DNA of 64,000 nt, from contig NZ_JAJOLP010000001.1 in the NCBI RefSeq assembly GCF_021129215.1, positions 1,798,001 through 1,862,000 of the forward strand, read 5' to 3'. The notes beneath the pieces were generated by a model, which did not search any database, was not told the DNA's origin, and was given only the letters and a program-made list of their open reading frames with translations. Positions within the stretch are counted from its first letter, which is position 1; every line of letters begins with the position of its first letter. This DNA comes from Agromyces sp. S2-1-8. Its GTDB lineage: Bacteria > Actinomycetota > Actinomycetes > Actinomycetales > Microbacteriaceae. The translations under genes and the position numbers were made by a program. Below are positions 28,815 to 38,285 of this stretch, one piece after another.

Positions 28815-30059
28815 ATGGGTGACGAACGGCTCCTGGTCGTCGGCGGCGGGCTGGCGGGCGCCCGAGCAGCCGAGGGCGCGAGGCAGGCCGGGCACACGGG
28901 CCCGATCACGATCGTCGCCGGCGAAGACGCGATGCCGTACATCCGGCCGCCGCTGTCGAAGGAGTTCCTGACCGGTGCGGCCGAACGCGACGTCGTCGAC
29001 GTGTTCCCGGCCGACTGGTACGCCGACGAGCGCGTCGAGGTGCTGCGCGGCGTGCGCGCGACCGGGCTCGACCCCGCCGCGCACCGGCTCCGGCTGGCCG
29101 ACGGCCGCACGCTCGACTACGGGCGCCTGCTTCTCGCGACGGGGGCGAGCGCCAGGCGATGGCGTGCTCCGGAGGGCGAGCTCGCGGGCGTGCACGTGCT
29201 GCGCACGTTCGCCGACTCCGAGGCGCTCCGGTCCGCGCTCGCGGTCGGCGGCCGGCGGATGGTGGCGATCGGCGCCGGCTGGATCGGCCTCGAGGCCACG
29301 GCGGCGGCGCGCGGGTACGCCGACGAGGTGACGGTCATCGCGCCCGAGGCGGTGCCGCTCGCTGCGGCCGTCGGCAGCGCGGTCGGCGAGGTGTTCGCCG
29401 AACTGCACCGGGCGAACGGCGTCGACCTGCGCATGTCGACCGGCGTCGCCGGCATCCGCGGCGAGGGCGGACGCGTGACCGGGGTCGAGCTCGACACCGG
29501 TGAGACCGTGCCCGCCGATCTCGTGCTCGTCGGCATCGGCGCCGTGCCCGAGACCGGCCTCGCCGAGGCGGCCGGACTCGAGGTGCGGGGCGGCATCGTG
29601 ACGGACGCCTCGTTCCGCACGAGCGCCGACGACGTGTACGCCGTCGGCGACGTCGCGAGCGTCTACCACCCGGTGCTCCAGTCCCACCTGCGCGTCGAGC
29701 ACTGGGCCAATGCCGAGAACGCCGGGCGAGCCGCCGGTCGCTCGCTCGCCGGTGAGGGCGTCGAGTACGCCGAGATCCCGTACTTCTACACCGACCAGTA
29801 CGATCTCGGCATGGAGTACTCGGGCTACGGCACGCTCGCCGACGGCATCGACCCGGTCTTCCGCGGCGACCGGGCCGCGCGCGAGTTCCTCGCGTTCTGG
29901 CAGCGGGAGGGCCGCGTCGTCGCGGGCATGAACGTGAACGTCTGGGACGTCAACGACCAGGTCCAGCAGCTCATCCGATCGGGTGCCCGCATCGACCCGG
30001 CCCGGCTCGCCGATGCGTCGGTGCCGCTCGAGCGGCTCGTCGCCGAGGCATCCGCGTGA
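28815..30059 (+). CDS. FAD-dependent NAD(P)H oxidoreductase (ferredoxin/rubredoxin reductase type)
   Basis: The 414-residue protein has an N-terminal FAD-binding motif (LLVVGGGLAGARAAEGAR), an NAD(P)-binding motif (MVAIGAGWIGLEATAAARG) and the second FAD motif (DVYAVGDVASV). Its C-terminal domain has EHWANAENAGRAAG and a long tail with PYFYTDQYDLGMEYSG, as in the reductases of ferredoxin-dependent systems. No redox-active CxxC is present. It starts two bases after folE and overlaps folP by 4 nt, so it should serve the same pathway; its electron acceptor is unknown. Confidence 0.9.
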   Translation: MGDERLLVVGGGLAGARAAEGARQAGHTGPITIVAGEDAMPYIRPPLSKEFLTGAAERDVVDVFPADWYADERVEVLRGVRATGLDPAAHRLRLADGRTLDYGRLLLATGASARRWRAPEGELAGVHVLRTFADSEALRSALAVGGRRMVAIGAGWIGLEATAAARGYADEVTVIAPEAVPLAAAVGSAVGEVFAELHRANGVDLRMSTGVAGIRGEGGRVTGVELDTGETVPADLVLVGIGAVPETGLAEAAGLEVRGGIVTDASFRTSADDVYAVGDVASVYHPVLQSHLRVEHWANAENAGRAAGRSLAGEGVEYAEIPYFYTDQYDLGMEYSGYGTLADGIDPVFRGDRAAREFLAFWQREGRVVAGMNVNVWDVNDQVQQLIRSGARIDPARLADASVPLERLVAEASA

Positions 30060-30979
30060 CGGCGGAGCCTGCGGGCTGGGTCGAGCCGAACCTCGCCCGG
30101 CCGGTGCGCGTGATCGCCGGCCGCGAGGTCGACTTCCGTCGTGAGATCGCCGTGATGGCGGTCGTCAACCGCACCCCCGACTCGTTCTACGACCGCGGCG
30201 CGACCTTCGGCCTCGATGCCGCGGTCGAGGCCGGGCGCCGCGCGATCGAGGCGGGCGCGTCCTGGATCGACGTCGGCGGAGCGAGGTTCGGGCCTGGACC
30301 CGCGATCCCGATCGCCGAGGAGATCGATCGCGTCGTGCCGGTGGTCGCGGCGCTCGCCGGGGCGGGGGCCGCGCTGTCGGTCGACACGTTCCACGCCGAG
30401 GTCGCGGCGGCGGCGATCGCCGCGGGCGCCGACGTGATCAACGACACGACCGGGGTGCACGACGCGGCGCTCGCCGAGGTGGTGGCCGGCTCCGACGCGA
30501 CGCTCGTCATCACGCACAGCCGAGCGGAGCCCCGTCAGTGGTTCCCGAAGCCGCAGTACGACGACGTCGTGGGCGAGATCAGCGCGTTCCTCGAGGAGCG
30601 CGTCGCGCTCGCCGTCTCGCGCGGCGTGCCCGAGGAGCGCATCGTGCTCGACCCGGGGCACGACCTCAACAAGAACACGCTGCAGACGCTCGAGCTCACT
30701 CGCAGGTTCGGCGAGTTCACGAGGCTCGGCTTCCCGCTCGTCGCTGCGGTGTCGAACAAGGACTTCATCGGTGAGAGCCTCGACCGCCCCCGCGGTGAGC
30801 GCCTCGCCGGGTCGATCGCCGCGGCGGTCTTCTGCGCGGCGCAGGGCGCACGCATCCTGCGCATGCACAACGTGCCCGAGTCGGTCGACGCGGCCCGGAT
30901 GGTCGAGGCGATCATGGGATGGCGCGAGCCCGCGTACCTCAAGCACAACATGGTCGACGGGCCGAACGAGGAGCCATGA
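30056..30979 (+). CDS. folP2: Dihydropteroate synthase paralogue, FolP2 type
   Basis: The 307-residue TIM-barrel protein resembles mycobacterial FolP2 rather than FolP1. It has MAVVNRTPDSFYDRGATF in place of the NVTPDSFSDGG of classical DHPS, DPGHDLNKNT in place of DPGIGFGK, and SNKDFIGES in place of SRKSFIG. The barrel Asp (LSVDTF), the Asn in VINDTTG and the C-terminal RxH (ILRMHNVPES) remain. From the literature as I recall it, mycobacterial FolP2 lacks measurable DHPS activity, so the reaction here is uncertain. The GTG start overlaps the reductase stop; the stop overlaps the next ATG. Confidence 0.87.
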   Translation: MTAEPAGWVEPNLARPVRVIAGREVDFRREIAVMAVVNRTPDSFYDRGATFGLDAAVEAGRRAIEAGASWIDVGGARFGPGPAIPIAEEIDRVVPVVAALAGAGAALSVDTFHAEVAAAAIAAGADVINDTTGVHDAALAEVVAGSDATLVITHSRAEPRQWFPKPQYDDVVGEISAFLEERVALAVSRGVPEERIVLDPGHDLNKNTLQTLELTRRFGEFTRLGFPLVAAVSNKDFIGESLDRPRGERLAGSIAAAVFCAAQGARILRMHNVPESVDAARMVEAIMGWREPAYLKHNMVDGPNEEP

Positions 30980-31728
30980 CCGAGACACCGGGCGACGCCC
31001 CCGAGCAGGCCGAGGCGCCGCGAGTCGACCGCGAGCGGCTGCTCGAGGCCTACGCCTTCGCCGACCGGACGACCCCGCGCGTGCGGATGAACTTCGTGTC
31101 GAGCCTCGACGGTGCCGTCACGATCGAGGGGCGGTCTGGGGGACTCGGCGACGCCTCCGACCGGCTCGCGATGGGCGTCATGCGCACCCTCGCCGATCTC
31201 GTCCTCGTGGGGGCGGGCACCGTGCGGGTCGAAGGTTACGGCGGGGTGCGGCTGCGTCCCGAGAACGTGGCCTGGCGACGCGAGTACGGCCTCGCCGACC
31301 AGCCCCGCCTCGCGGTCGTGTCGTCGGCGCTCGAGCTTCAGCCGCAGCATCCCTTCTTCGCCGAGGCGACCACCCGCCCGATCGTCGTGACGCACGCCGC
31401 GTCGGACCCTGAGCGGCGGAAGGCGCTCGCCGCGGTCGCCGACGTGTTCGTGTGCGGTGACGTCGCGGTCGACCTCGGCGCCGCCGTCGACGCGTTCGCC
31501 GCCGCGGGAGTGCCGCAGGTCCTCTGCGAGGGCGGGCCGCACCTCTTCGGCTCGCTCCTCGAGGCCGACCGCGTCGACGAGCTGTGCCTGAGCCTCAGTC
31601 CGACGATCGTCGCCGGCGATGCCGGGCGCATCGTGCGCGGCGCGCCCGAGCTCGACCGCCCGATGCGTCTCGTGCACGCCATCCCGGCGGGCGACCTGCT
31701 GCTGCTGCGCTACGAGCGCGCACGCTGA
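30976..31728 (+). CDS. RibD C-terminal/DHFR-fold reductase (pyrimidine reductase family)
   Basis: The 250-residue protein has the RibD_C/DHFR fold: MNFVSSLDGAVTIEGRSGGLGDASDRLAMGVMRTLADLVLVGAGTVR, VLCEGGPHLFGSLLEADRVDELCLSLSP, and a C-terminal HAIPAGDLLLLRYER. The nearest recognisable relative is mycobacterial Rv2671, reported to have dihydrofolate-reductase-like activity, so a dihydropterin or dihydrofolate substrate is plausible in this operon. The ATG overlaps the folP2 stop (ATGA). The deaminase half of RibD is absent. Confidence 0.87.
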   Translation: MTETPGDAPEQAEAPRVDRERLLEAYAFADRTTPRVRMNFVSSLDGAVTIEGRSGGLGDASDRLAMGVMRTLADLVLVGAGTVRVEGYGGVRLRPENVAWRREYGLADQPRLAVVSSALELQPQHPFFAEATTRPIVVTHAASDPERRKALAAVADVFVCGDVAVDLGAAVDAFAAAGVPQVLCEGGPHLFGSLLEADRVDELCLSLSPTIVAGDAGRIVRGAPELDRPMRLVHAIPAGDLLLLRYERAR

Positions 31729-31758
31729 CCGCTGTCGGGTCTCGGGCCGCTCGGGCGA

Positions 31759-33402
31759 TCAGGCGGCCTCGAGCGCGTGCGCGTCGAGGATCGTGTAGCT
31801 GTAGCCCTGCTCGGCGAGGAACCGCTGCCGGTTCTGCGCGAAGTCCTGGTCGACGGTGTCGCGGGCGACGAGCGTGTAGAAGTTGGCGCTGAGGCCCGAC
31901 TCCTTCGGGCGCAGCAGGCGGCCGAGCCGCTGCGCCTCCTCCTGGCGCGAGCCGTAGGAGCCCGACACCTGGATCGCGACGGTCGCCTCGGGCAGGTCGA
32001 CCGAGAAGTTCGCGACCTTCGACACCACCAGGACCGGTGTCGTGCCCTCGCGGAACTCCTGGTACAGGCGCTCGCGCTCGTCGACGGGCGTCGAGCCGGT
32101 CAGCTGCGGGGCGCCGAGCACTTCGGCGAGCTCGTCGATCTGGTCGAGGTACTGGCCGATCACGAGGATGCGCTCGCCCGCGTGGCGGGCGACGAGCTCT
32201 TTCACGACGCCGAGCTTCGCGGGGGCGGTCGCGGCGAGCCGATAGCGTTCGTCGTCGGCGGATGCCGCGTATGCGAGCCGTTCGGACTGCGGCAGGTCGA
32301 TGCGCACCTCGTAGCAGGCCGCGGGCGAGATGAAGCCCTGCGCCTCGATCTCCTTCCACGGGGCGTCGAAGCGCTTCGGCCCGATGAGGCTGAACACGTC
32401 GCCCTCGCGGCCGTCCTCGCGCACGAGGGTCGCCGTGAGCCCGAGCCGGCGGCGAGCCTGCAGCTCGGCGGTGAGCTTGAACACGGGTGCGGGCAGCAGG
32501 TGCACCTCGTCGTAGACGATGAGGCCCCAGTCGAGCGCGTCGAGCAGCGACAGGTGCGCGTACTCGCCCTTCCGCTTCGCGGTGAGGATCTGGTAGGTCG
32601 CGATCGTGACGGGCTTGACCTCCTTCACCTGACCCGAGTACTCGCCGATCTCGTCGACGGTGAGGGTCGTGCGCTTCAACAGCTCGTCGCGCCACTGGCG
32701 GGCGCTCACCGTGTTCGTCACGAGGATGAGCGTCGTGGTCTTCGCGGTCGCCATCGCGCCCGCGCCGACGAGGGTCTTGCCGGCGCCGCACGGCAGCACG
32801 ACCACGCCCGAGCCGCCGTCGAAGAAGTTGTCGACCGCCTTCTGCTGGTAGTCGCGCAGGTGCCAGCCGTTCTCGACGAGGCCCATCTCGTGCGGGGTGC
32901 CGGGCGTGTAGCCGGCGAGGTCCTCGGCGGGCCAGCCGAGCTTCACGAGCTCCTGCTTGAGCTGCCCGCGCGCCCAGGGCGCGACGAGGAAGCTCCGCTC
33001 GTCGATGCGGTCGCCGACGAGCGGGGCGATCTTCTTCGCGCCGACGACCTCGGTGAGCACGGCGAGGTCGGTGCTCTGAAGGCGAAGCGCGCCGTCGTCG
33101 GTGCGGTCGATGACGAGCCGGCCGTATCGGCCGACGGTCTCTCGGAGGTCGACCGCGACCGTCTGGGGCACCGGGAACTTCGCGTACCGCTCGAGCGTCG
33201 CGAGCATGTCGTCGGCGTCGTGGCCCGCGGCCCTGGCGTTCCAGAGACCGAGGCGCGTGATGCGGTAGGTGTGGACGTGCTCGGGCGCGCGTTCGAGCTC
33301 GGCGAACACGGCGAGATCGTGCCGCGCGTCCTCCGCGAGGGGGTGCGCGACTTCGAGGAGGACCGTGCGGTCGCTCTGAACGATGAGTGGGCCGTCCGAC
33401 AT
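31759..33402 (-). CDS. DNA repair helicase XPB (SF2)
   Basis: The 547-residue helicase has an N-terminal damage-recognition-like domain (about 1-170), Walker A (VVLPCGAGKT), DEVH (LIVYDEVH), the motif III LGLTATLVRED and a C-terminal helicase domain with Q(R)LGRLLRPK. It is the bacterial XPB found next to a helicase-associated partner in actinobacteria, and it is thought to act in DNA unwinding during repair or transcription. The start MSDGPLIVQSDRT is supported by TAGACT 8 nt upstream; the much longer open frame through 35646 is spurious. Confidence 0.93.
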   Translation of the reverse strand: MSDGPLIVQSDRTVLLEVAHPLAEDARHDLAVFAELERAPEHVHTYRITRLGLWNARAAGHDADDMLATLERYAKFPVPQTVAVDLRETVGRYGRLVIDRTDDGALRLQSTDLAVLTEVVGAKKIAPLVGDRIDERSFLVAPWARGQLKQELVKLGWPAEDLAGYTPGTPHEMGLVENGWHLRDYQQKAVDNFFDGGSGVVVLPCGAGKTLVGAGAMATAKTTTLILVTNTVSARQWRDELLKRTTLTVDEIGEYSGQVKEVKPVTIATYQILTAKRKGEYAHLSLLDALDWGLIVYDEVHLLPAPVFKLTAELQARRRLGLTATLVREDGREGDVFSLIGPKRFDAPWKEIEAQGFISPAACYEVRIDLPQSERLAYAASADDERYRLAATAPAKLGVVKELVARHAGERILVIGQYLDQIDELAEVLGAPQLTGSTPVDERERLYQEFREGTTPVLVVSKVANFSVDLPEATVAIQVSGSYGSRQEEAQRLGRLLRPKESGLSANFYTLVARDTVDQDFAQNRQRFLAEQGYSYTILDAHALEAA

Positions 33403-33410
33403 GACCGTCC

Positions 33411-33416
33411 AGTCTA
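33411..33416 (-). promoter_or_regulatory. Putative -10 element of the XPB gene
   Basis: TAGACT on the minus strand lies 8 nt before the ATG at 33402, inside the 92-nt gap behind the partner gene. Confidence 0.35.
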
Positions 33417-33494
33417 CGCCCGGTTCGTGGGCGCCCGGCCGGCGCGGATGCCTCGTGCTCGTCCCGGTCGCGTGGGTCGCGGTCGCGCTGCCGG

Positions 33495-35354
33495 CTACCC
33501 CTCCGGCGTCGCCGCGGGCGCCGGCGCGACGGCGGCGATGGCCGACAGCGGCAGCGTGCGTTCGATGTCGGCCTTGTGGTCGCGCGCGCGCAGCCGCCCG
33601 TTCGCCACGCTCGCGGGCGCGAGCAGGTAGTCGGCCGTGTCGCCGCCGGGCATGCGGACGGTCACGGTGAGGCTCTCTTTCGAGCGGGCGGCCGCCTCGA
33701 GCTGGCGGGCGAGCCAGGCCTGCTCGGTGCCGTCGCCGCCCTGCGTCGCCTCGAGGCGGTCGAGGAGCGCGGCGACGGGGTCGGCGCGAGGAGCGACGAC
33801 CGGAGCCGGCGCGAGCCGGTGCCGCTGGAGGCGCACGATCTCGCCGTCGGCGTTCTCCGCGGCGACCGGGTACTTGGCGTCGGAGAGCGCCCAGAACACC
33901 ACGTCGGGCGTGAACCGGGTGAGCAGCCGGTGCGGGCCGGCGCGGCGCAGCGCGAGCGAGGCGAGCGCCTGGTCGACGGCCAGCGTGCCGACGAGCTCGG
34001 CGTCGTCGGATCGGATGGAGGCCTGTGCGGGTGCCTCCGACTCGGCCGCGGCCGTGACCCTGACGGCGCCGAAACGTTCGGCGGCCTCGGAGACGAGGTA
34101 CGCGAGCGGCTGCGGGATTCCGGTCAGCGAGATCGACGACAGGAACTCGAGGATCGAATCGGCACGCTCGCCCGCGGCGAGCGCGCGGTTCACGGATGCC
34201 GCGCTCACGCGATACGTCGATGCGAGGTCGCGGGCCTCGACGTCGGCGATGCCGCGGAGTCGCGCGTCGAGCTCGGGCTCGAGCGGCCCGGGCGCGACGA
34301 TCGAGAGGTCGTGCTGCAGGTAGACGTGATCGACCTGGGCGGGGAAGTGGGCGGCGACGAGGTCGGCGGCCCGCTCGAGTTCGCCGGCGAGCACGAGACG
34401 GCCCGCTTCGACCGGCTCGCCGGAGACGGCGAGCCCGAGCGCCTCGGCCTCGCCGAGCAGGCGCTGCAGCCCGTCGTCGAGCCAGGCGCCGCCGGCGGGG
34501 TAGAGCCAGCGAACGTCGTCGCGGAGCGCCCCCGAGGTGAGCGTGTCGCTTCGCCGCGCGACGAGCTCCCGCAGCGTCTCGGGGATGCGATCGCGCCAGC
34601 ACCCCGCGAGCACGATCCAGCGGCCGCGCGCCGACTCCATCGACCAAGCCGCGCCACGATCGGACTCGAGCCAGTACGCCCCGTCGCGCACGACGAGGCC
34701 GGCTTCGTCGGCCCGGTGGAACAGGCCGGGCAGCGCCTCGAGGGGCGTGCCGCTCGCCTCGGCGAGCCGCTTCGAGTCGGGCAGGGCGAGCCCGCCCTTC
34801 GCGAGTTCGCGGGCCGGTTGCGCACCGAGCGCGGCGAGCAGCTCGGCGGTCGCCGCGACCGTCGCGTACGCGGCGTCCGACGAGTGGCGCTCGAGCAGGG
34901 AGCGGTCGACGGGGTCGTCGCCCACGAGCACGGGCGGAGCGGGCGCGGCGAGCTCGGCGAGCGTCGGCAGGTCGACGCCCAGTCGTGGGAGGAGCCGGGA
35001 GGCGACGCCGGCGGGCACGTGCAGGTGCTGGTCGCCGCGCACCACGAGGAGCGACTCGGCCAGGCGATCGATGAGCGTCGCCGAGGCATCCACCATCGAT
35101 GCCGGCGCGCCGAGTTCGGCGAGGGTCCGCCGCACGCCGTCGACCGTCGAGGTCGGGTCGGCCGCCGCCACGAGCACGGCGAGGCGGGGCCGGTCGAGTC
35201 GCGCGATCGCGCGGTCGACCGAGTCGGGTGCGAGGAGCGACTCGGCGAGGTCGAACAGATCGTTGACCCCGGTGGCGTCGAACTCGCGCGACCGGAGCGC
35301 TGCGGCGAGGTCGTCCCGTGGCAGTTCGCGAAGTCGTCCGGCGAGTTCGAGCAT
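33495..35354 (-). CDS. Helicase C-terminal/XPB-associated domain protein
   Basis: The 619-residue protein has helical, winged-helix-like segments (about 1-300). A C-terminal domain (about 320-520) has HVYLQHDLSIVAPGPLEPELDARL and SSISLTGIPQPLAYLV, the signature of the helicase_C_3-type partner of bacterial XPB (Rv0862c in mycobacteria). No ATPase motif is present. It lies directly upstream of XPB on the same strand, so it is probably a structural or DNA-binding partner. Confidence 0.85.
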   Translation of the reverse strand: MLELAGRLRELPRDDLAAALRSREFDATGVNDLFDLAESLLAPDSVDRAIARLDRPRLAVLVAAADPTSTVDGVRRTLAELGAPASMVDASATLIDRLAESLLVVRGDQHLHVPAGVASRLLPRLGVDLPTLAELAAPAPPVLVGDDPVDRSLLERHSSDAAYATVAATAELLAALGAQPARELAKGGLALPDSKRLAEASGTPLEALPGLFHRADEAGLVVRDGAYWLESDRGAAWSMESARGRWIVLAGCWRDRIPETLRELVARRSDTLTSGALRDDVRWLYPAGGAWLDDGLQRLLGEAEALGLAVSGEPVEAGRLVLAGELERAADLVAAHFPAQVDHVYLQHDLSIVAPGPLEPELDARLRGIADVEARDLASTYRVSAASVNRALAAGERADSILEFLSSISLTGIPQPLAYLVSEAAERFGAVRVTAAAESEAPAQASIRSDDAELVGTLAVDQALASLALRRAGPHRLLTRFTPDVVFWALSDAKYPVAAENADGEIVRLQRHRLAPAPVVAPRADPVAALLDRLEATQGGDGTEQAWLARQLEAAARSKESLTVTVRMPGGDTADYLLAPASVANGRLRARDHKADIERTLPLSAIAAVAPAPAATPEG

Positions 35355-35363
35355 CGTCTCCGC

Positions 35364-35639
35364 TCAGCTCGATCCGGCCCGCGTCTCGCGCGAACGGCGT
35401 ACCGCGTTGACGATCAGCAGCGTGATGAGGAGCACGAAGGCGATCGGCAGGCCGAACCACGGGAACATGATGACGAACGGCCAGATGCCCTGGCTGAAGC
35501 CGTCGTTCGCAGCGGCGCCCGCGGCGCTGCCGATGATGACGGCGAAGAACGCGACGATCGAGCAGCCGATGATCGCCGCGAACATCACGGCGAGGACGCG
35601 TTCGGCGCGATGTTCGGTGATAGGGCCGGAATCGCTCAC
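35364..35639 (-). CDS. Small two-TM membrane protein
   Basis: The 91-residue protein has an N-terminal acidic stretch, TM1 (about 15-42), a short loop and TM2 (about 52-79), then a basic Arg-rich tail (RRSRETRAG). It starts just upstream of the XPB-partner gene in the same direction, 10 nt from its start. No function can be assigned. Confidence 0.7.
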   Translation of the reverse strand: MSDSGPITEHRAERVLAVMFAAIIGCSIVAFFAVIIGSAAGAAANDGFSQGIWPFVIMFPWFGLPIAFVLLITLLIVNAVRRSRETRAGSS

Positions 35640-35750
35640 TCGTCAAGGATAGGGCAGCGGGGCGGCGCGTGGGTCGCCGGGACTCTAGACTGGAGGTTGA
35701 ACGGCGCGTTGCTCTCGGCGCGCCGTGCGACGTATAAGCGAGGTTCTGCG

Positions 35751-36131
35751 ATGCCCACCGGCAAGGTCAAGTTCTACGACGAGGAGAAGGGGTTCGGCTT
35801 CATCAGCTCAGATGACGGCCAGGAGGTCTTCCTCCACGCTTCCGCTCTTCCCGCCGGCGCGACCGTGCGTGCGGGATCGAAGGTCGAGTTCGGCATCGCC
35901 GACGGGCGCCGCGGGCCGCAGGCGCTCTCGGTGCGCGTCATCGAGACGCCGCCGAGCCTCGCGAAGATGAACCGGCGGTCGGCCGACGACATGGCCGTCA
36001 TCGTCGAGGACCTCGTGAAGTGGCTCGACGCCGCCGGCAGCGACCTCCGTCGCGGCCGCTACCCCGACAAGGCGCGGGGCCGTCAGATCGCGGCGCTGCT
36101 GCGCAAGGTGGCTGACGAGCTGGATGCCTGA
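35751..36131 (+). CDS. Cold-shock domain protein with C-terminal extension (CspB type)
   Basis: The 126-residue protein has an N-terminal cold-shock OB fold (MPTGKVKFYDEEKGFGFISS with RNP1, VFLHASAL with RNP2; about 1-65). A helical extension follows (about 66-126: ADDMAVIVEDLVKWLDAAGSDLRRGRYPDKARGRQIAALLRKVADELDA). The two-part form matches mycobacterial cspB, which sits in a related gene neighbourhood. It overlaps the DUF3027 start by 8 nt, so the two are coupled. Confidence 0.9.
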   Translation: MPTGKVKFYDEEKGFGFISSDDGQEVFLHASALPAGATVRAGSKVEFGIADGRRGPQALSVRVIETPPSLAKMNRRSADDMAVIVEDLVKWLDAAGSDLRRGRYPDKARGRQIAALLRKVADELDA

Positions 36132-36855
36132 GCCGCGCGAACCCGACACGGCGGACGACGAGGTCGTCCCCGCGACGGCGACGGACGACGTCGTCGCCGA
36201 GACGACGACCGAACACGACGCGGCGCCGGCCCTCGTCGCGGACGAGGTGCTGCTCGCCTCGGCCTCGCTCGCCCAGCGCGCCCTGCTCGAGGTGACGGCG
36301 CCCGAGACCGTGGGCTCGGTCGTCGGGCACATCGCCGAGGGCGAGCACGTGCTCACCCTGCAGTTCGCCGCCGACCTCGCCGGCTATCCGGGCTGGCACT
36401 GGAGCGTCACGATCGCGAGGGTCGACGACGCCGAGCCGACGGTGCTCGAGACCGAACTCATGCCGGGGGAGCACGCGCTGCTCGCGCCCGAGTGGGTGCC
36501 CTGGTCGGAGCGGCTCGCCGAGTACCGGGCCGTCCAGGCAGCTGCGGCCGCCGAGGCCGCCGGGGCGGACGACGACGAGTACGACGAGACCTCCGCCGAT
36601 GACGAGATCGACGACGACGAGGGTCTCGACGACGGCGAAGGCGACGATCACGACGAGGACGACGAGGACGACGGGCTCGACGAGGGGCTCGAGGCCGACG
36701 ACGACTTCGACGGGATCGACATCGACGCGCTCGACGACGGAGACGACGACGAGGGCGACCACGACGACGATGCCGGCCAGGTCGATGGGGACGACCCATC
36801 GCCCGAGGTGGACGCCGCTCAGGCGCCCGAGTCGGAGACGCCCGCCGGCGACTGA
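36124..36855 (+). CDS. DUF3027 protein with long acidic tail
   Basis: The 243-residue protein has a DUF3027 core (about 30-140: LADEVLLASASLAQRALLE..., GYPGWHWSVTIARVDDAEPTVLETELMPGEHALLAPEWVPWSERL) followed by about 85 residues made largely of Asp and Glu. The core family is restricted to actinobacteria and unassigned. Coupling to the cold-shock gene suggests a nucleic-acid or ribosome context, which is inference. The 3' end overlaps the convergent DUF2530 gene by 37 nt. Confidence 0.88.
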   Translation: MPEPREPDTADDEVVPATATDDVVAETTTEHDAAPALVADEVLLASASLAQRALLEVTAPETVGSVVGHIAEGEHVLTLQFAADLAGYPGWHWSVTIARVDDAEPTVLETELMPGEHALLAPEWVPWSERLAEYRAVQAAAAAEAAGADDDEYDETSADDEIDDDEGLDDGEGDDHDEDDEDDGLDEGLEADDDFDGIDIDALDDGDDDEGDHDDDAGQVDGDDPSPEVDAAQAPESETPAGD

Positions 36856-37094
36856 CGTGCGCGTCGGCGCATCGTCTGCACGACGCCGAGGCCGATGAGG
36901 CCGAGCGCGACCCCGACGACGGACGCCGCGGTGAGCCAGCCGAGGCCCGACGCCTCGAACCAGTCGCCGAACGCGAGGCACGCGCCGAGCAGGGCGATCC
37001 AGCCGATCGTTCCGGCGACGAGCGCCTTGCGCGCGTCGGCCCGGGCCGGCGCCGGATCGGGCCTGCGCTCGCTCTCGCCCAGCCAGAGCCGCAT
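36819..37094 (-). CDS. DUF2530 two-TM membrane protein
   Basis: The 91-residue protein has a charged N-terminus (WLGESERRPDPAPARADARKA) and two membrane helices (about 26-45 and 52-73). It is an actinobacterial DUF2530 protein next to serC. Its 3' end lies within the acidic-tail coding region of the convergent DUF3027 gene. Confidence 0.8.
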   Translation of the reverse strand: MRLWLGESERRPDPAPARADARKALVAGTIGWIALLGACLAFGDWFEASGLGWLTAASVVGVALGLIGLGVVQTMRRRARQSPAGVSDSGA

Positions 37095-37098
37095 CGGG

Positions 37099-38226
<1,128 letters not shown>

Positions 38227-38245
38227 GCGAGCGGGCGGCGGCCAC

Positions 38246-38279
38246 TAGGCTGGATGACGGGCTGCGACGCAATGGGAGG
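38246..38279 (+). promoter_or_regulatory. -10 element and ribosome-binding site of the dtxR-like gene
   Basis: TAGGCT (38246-38251) is followed by GGGAGG (38274-38279) 6 nt before the GTG at 38286, so this gene, unlike its neighbour serC, has a normal leader. Confidence 0.5.
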
Positions 38280-38285
38280 ACACGC

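Noticed and set aside
31759..35646. One 1295-codon frame combining XPB with upstream sequence
   Set aside because: The upstream part is the wrong frame over the helicase-associated gene; XPB begins at 33402.
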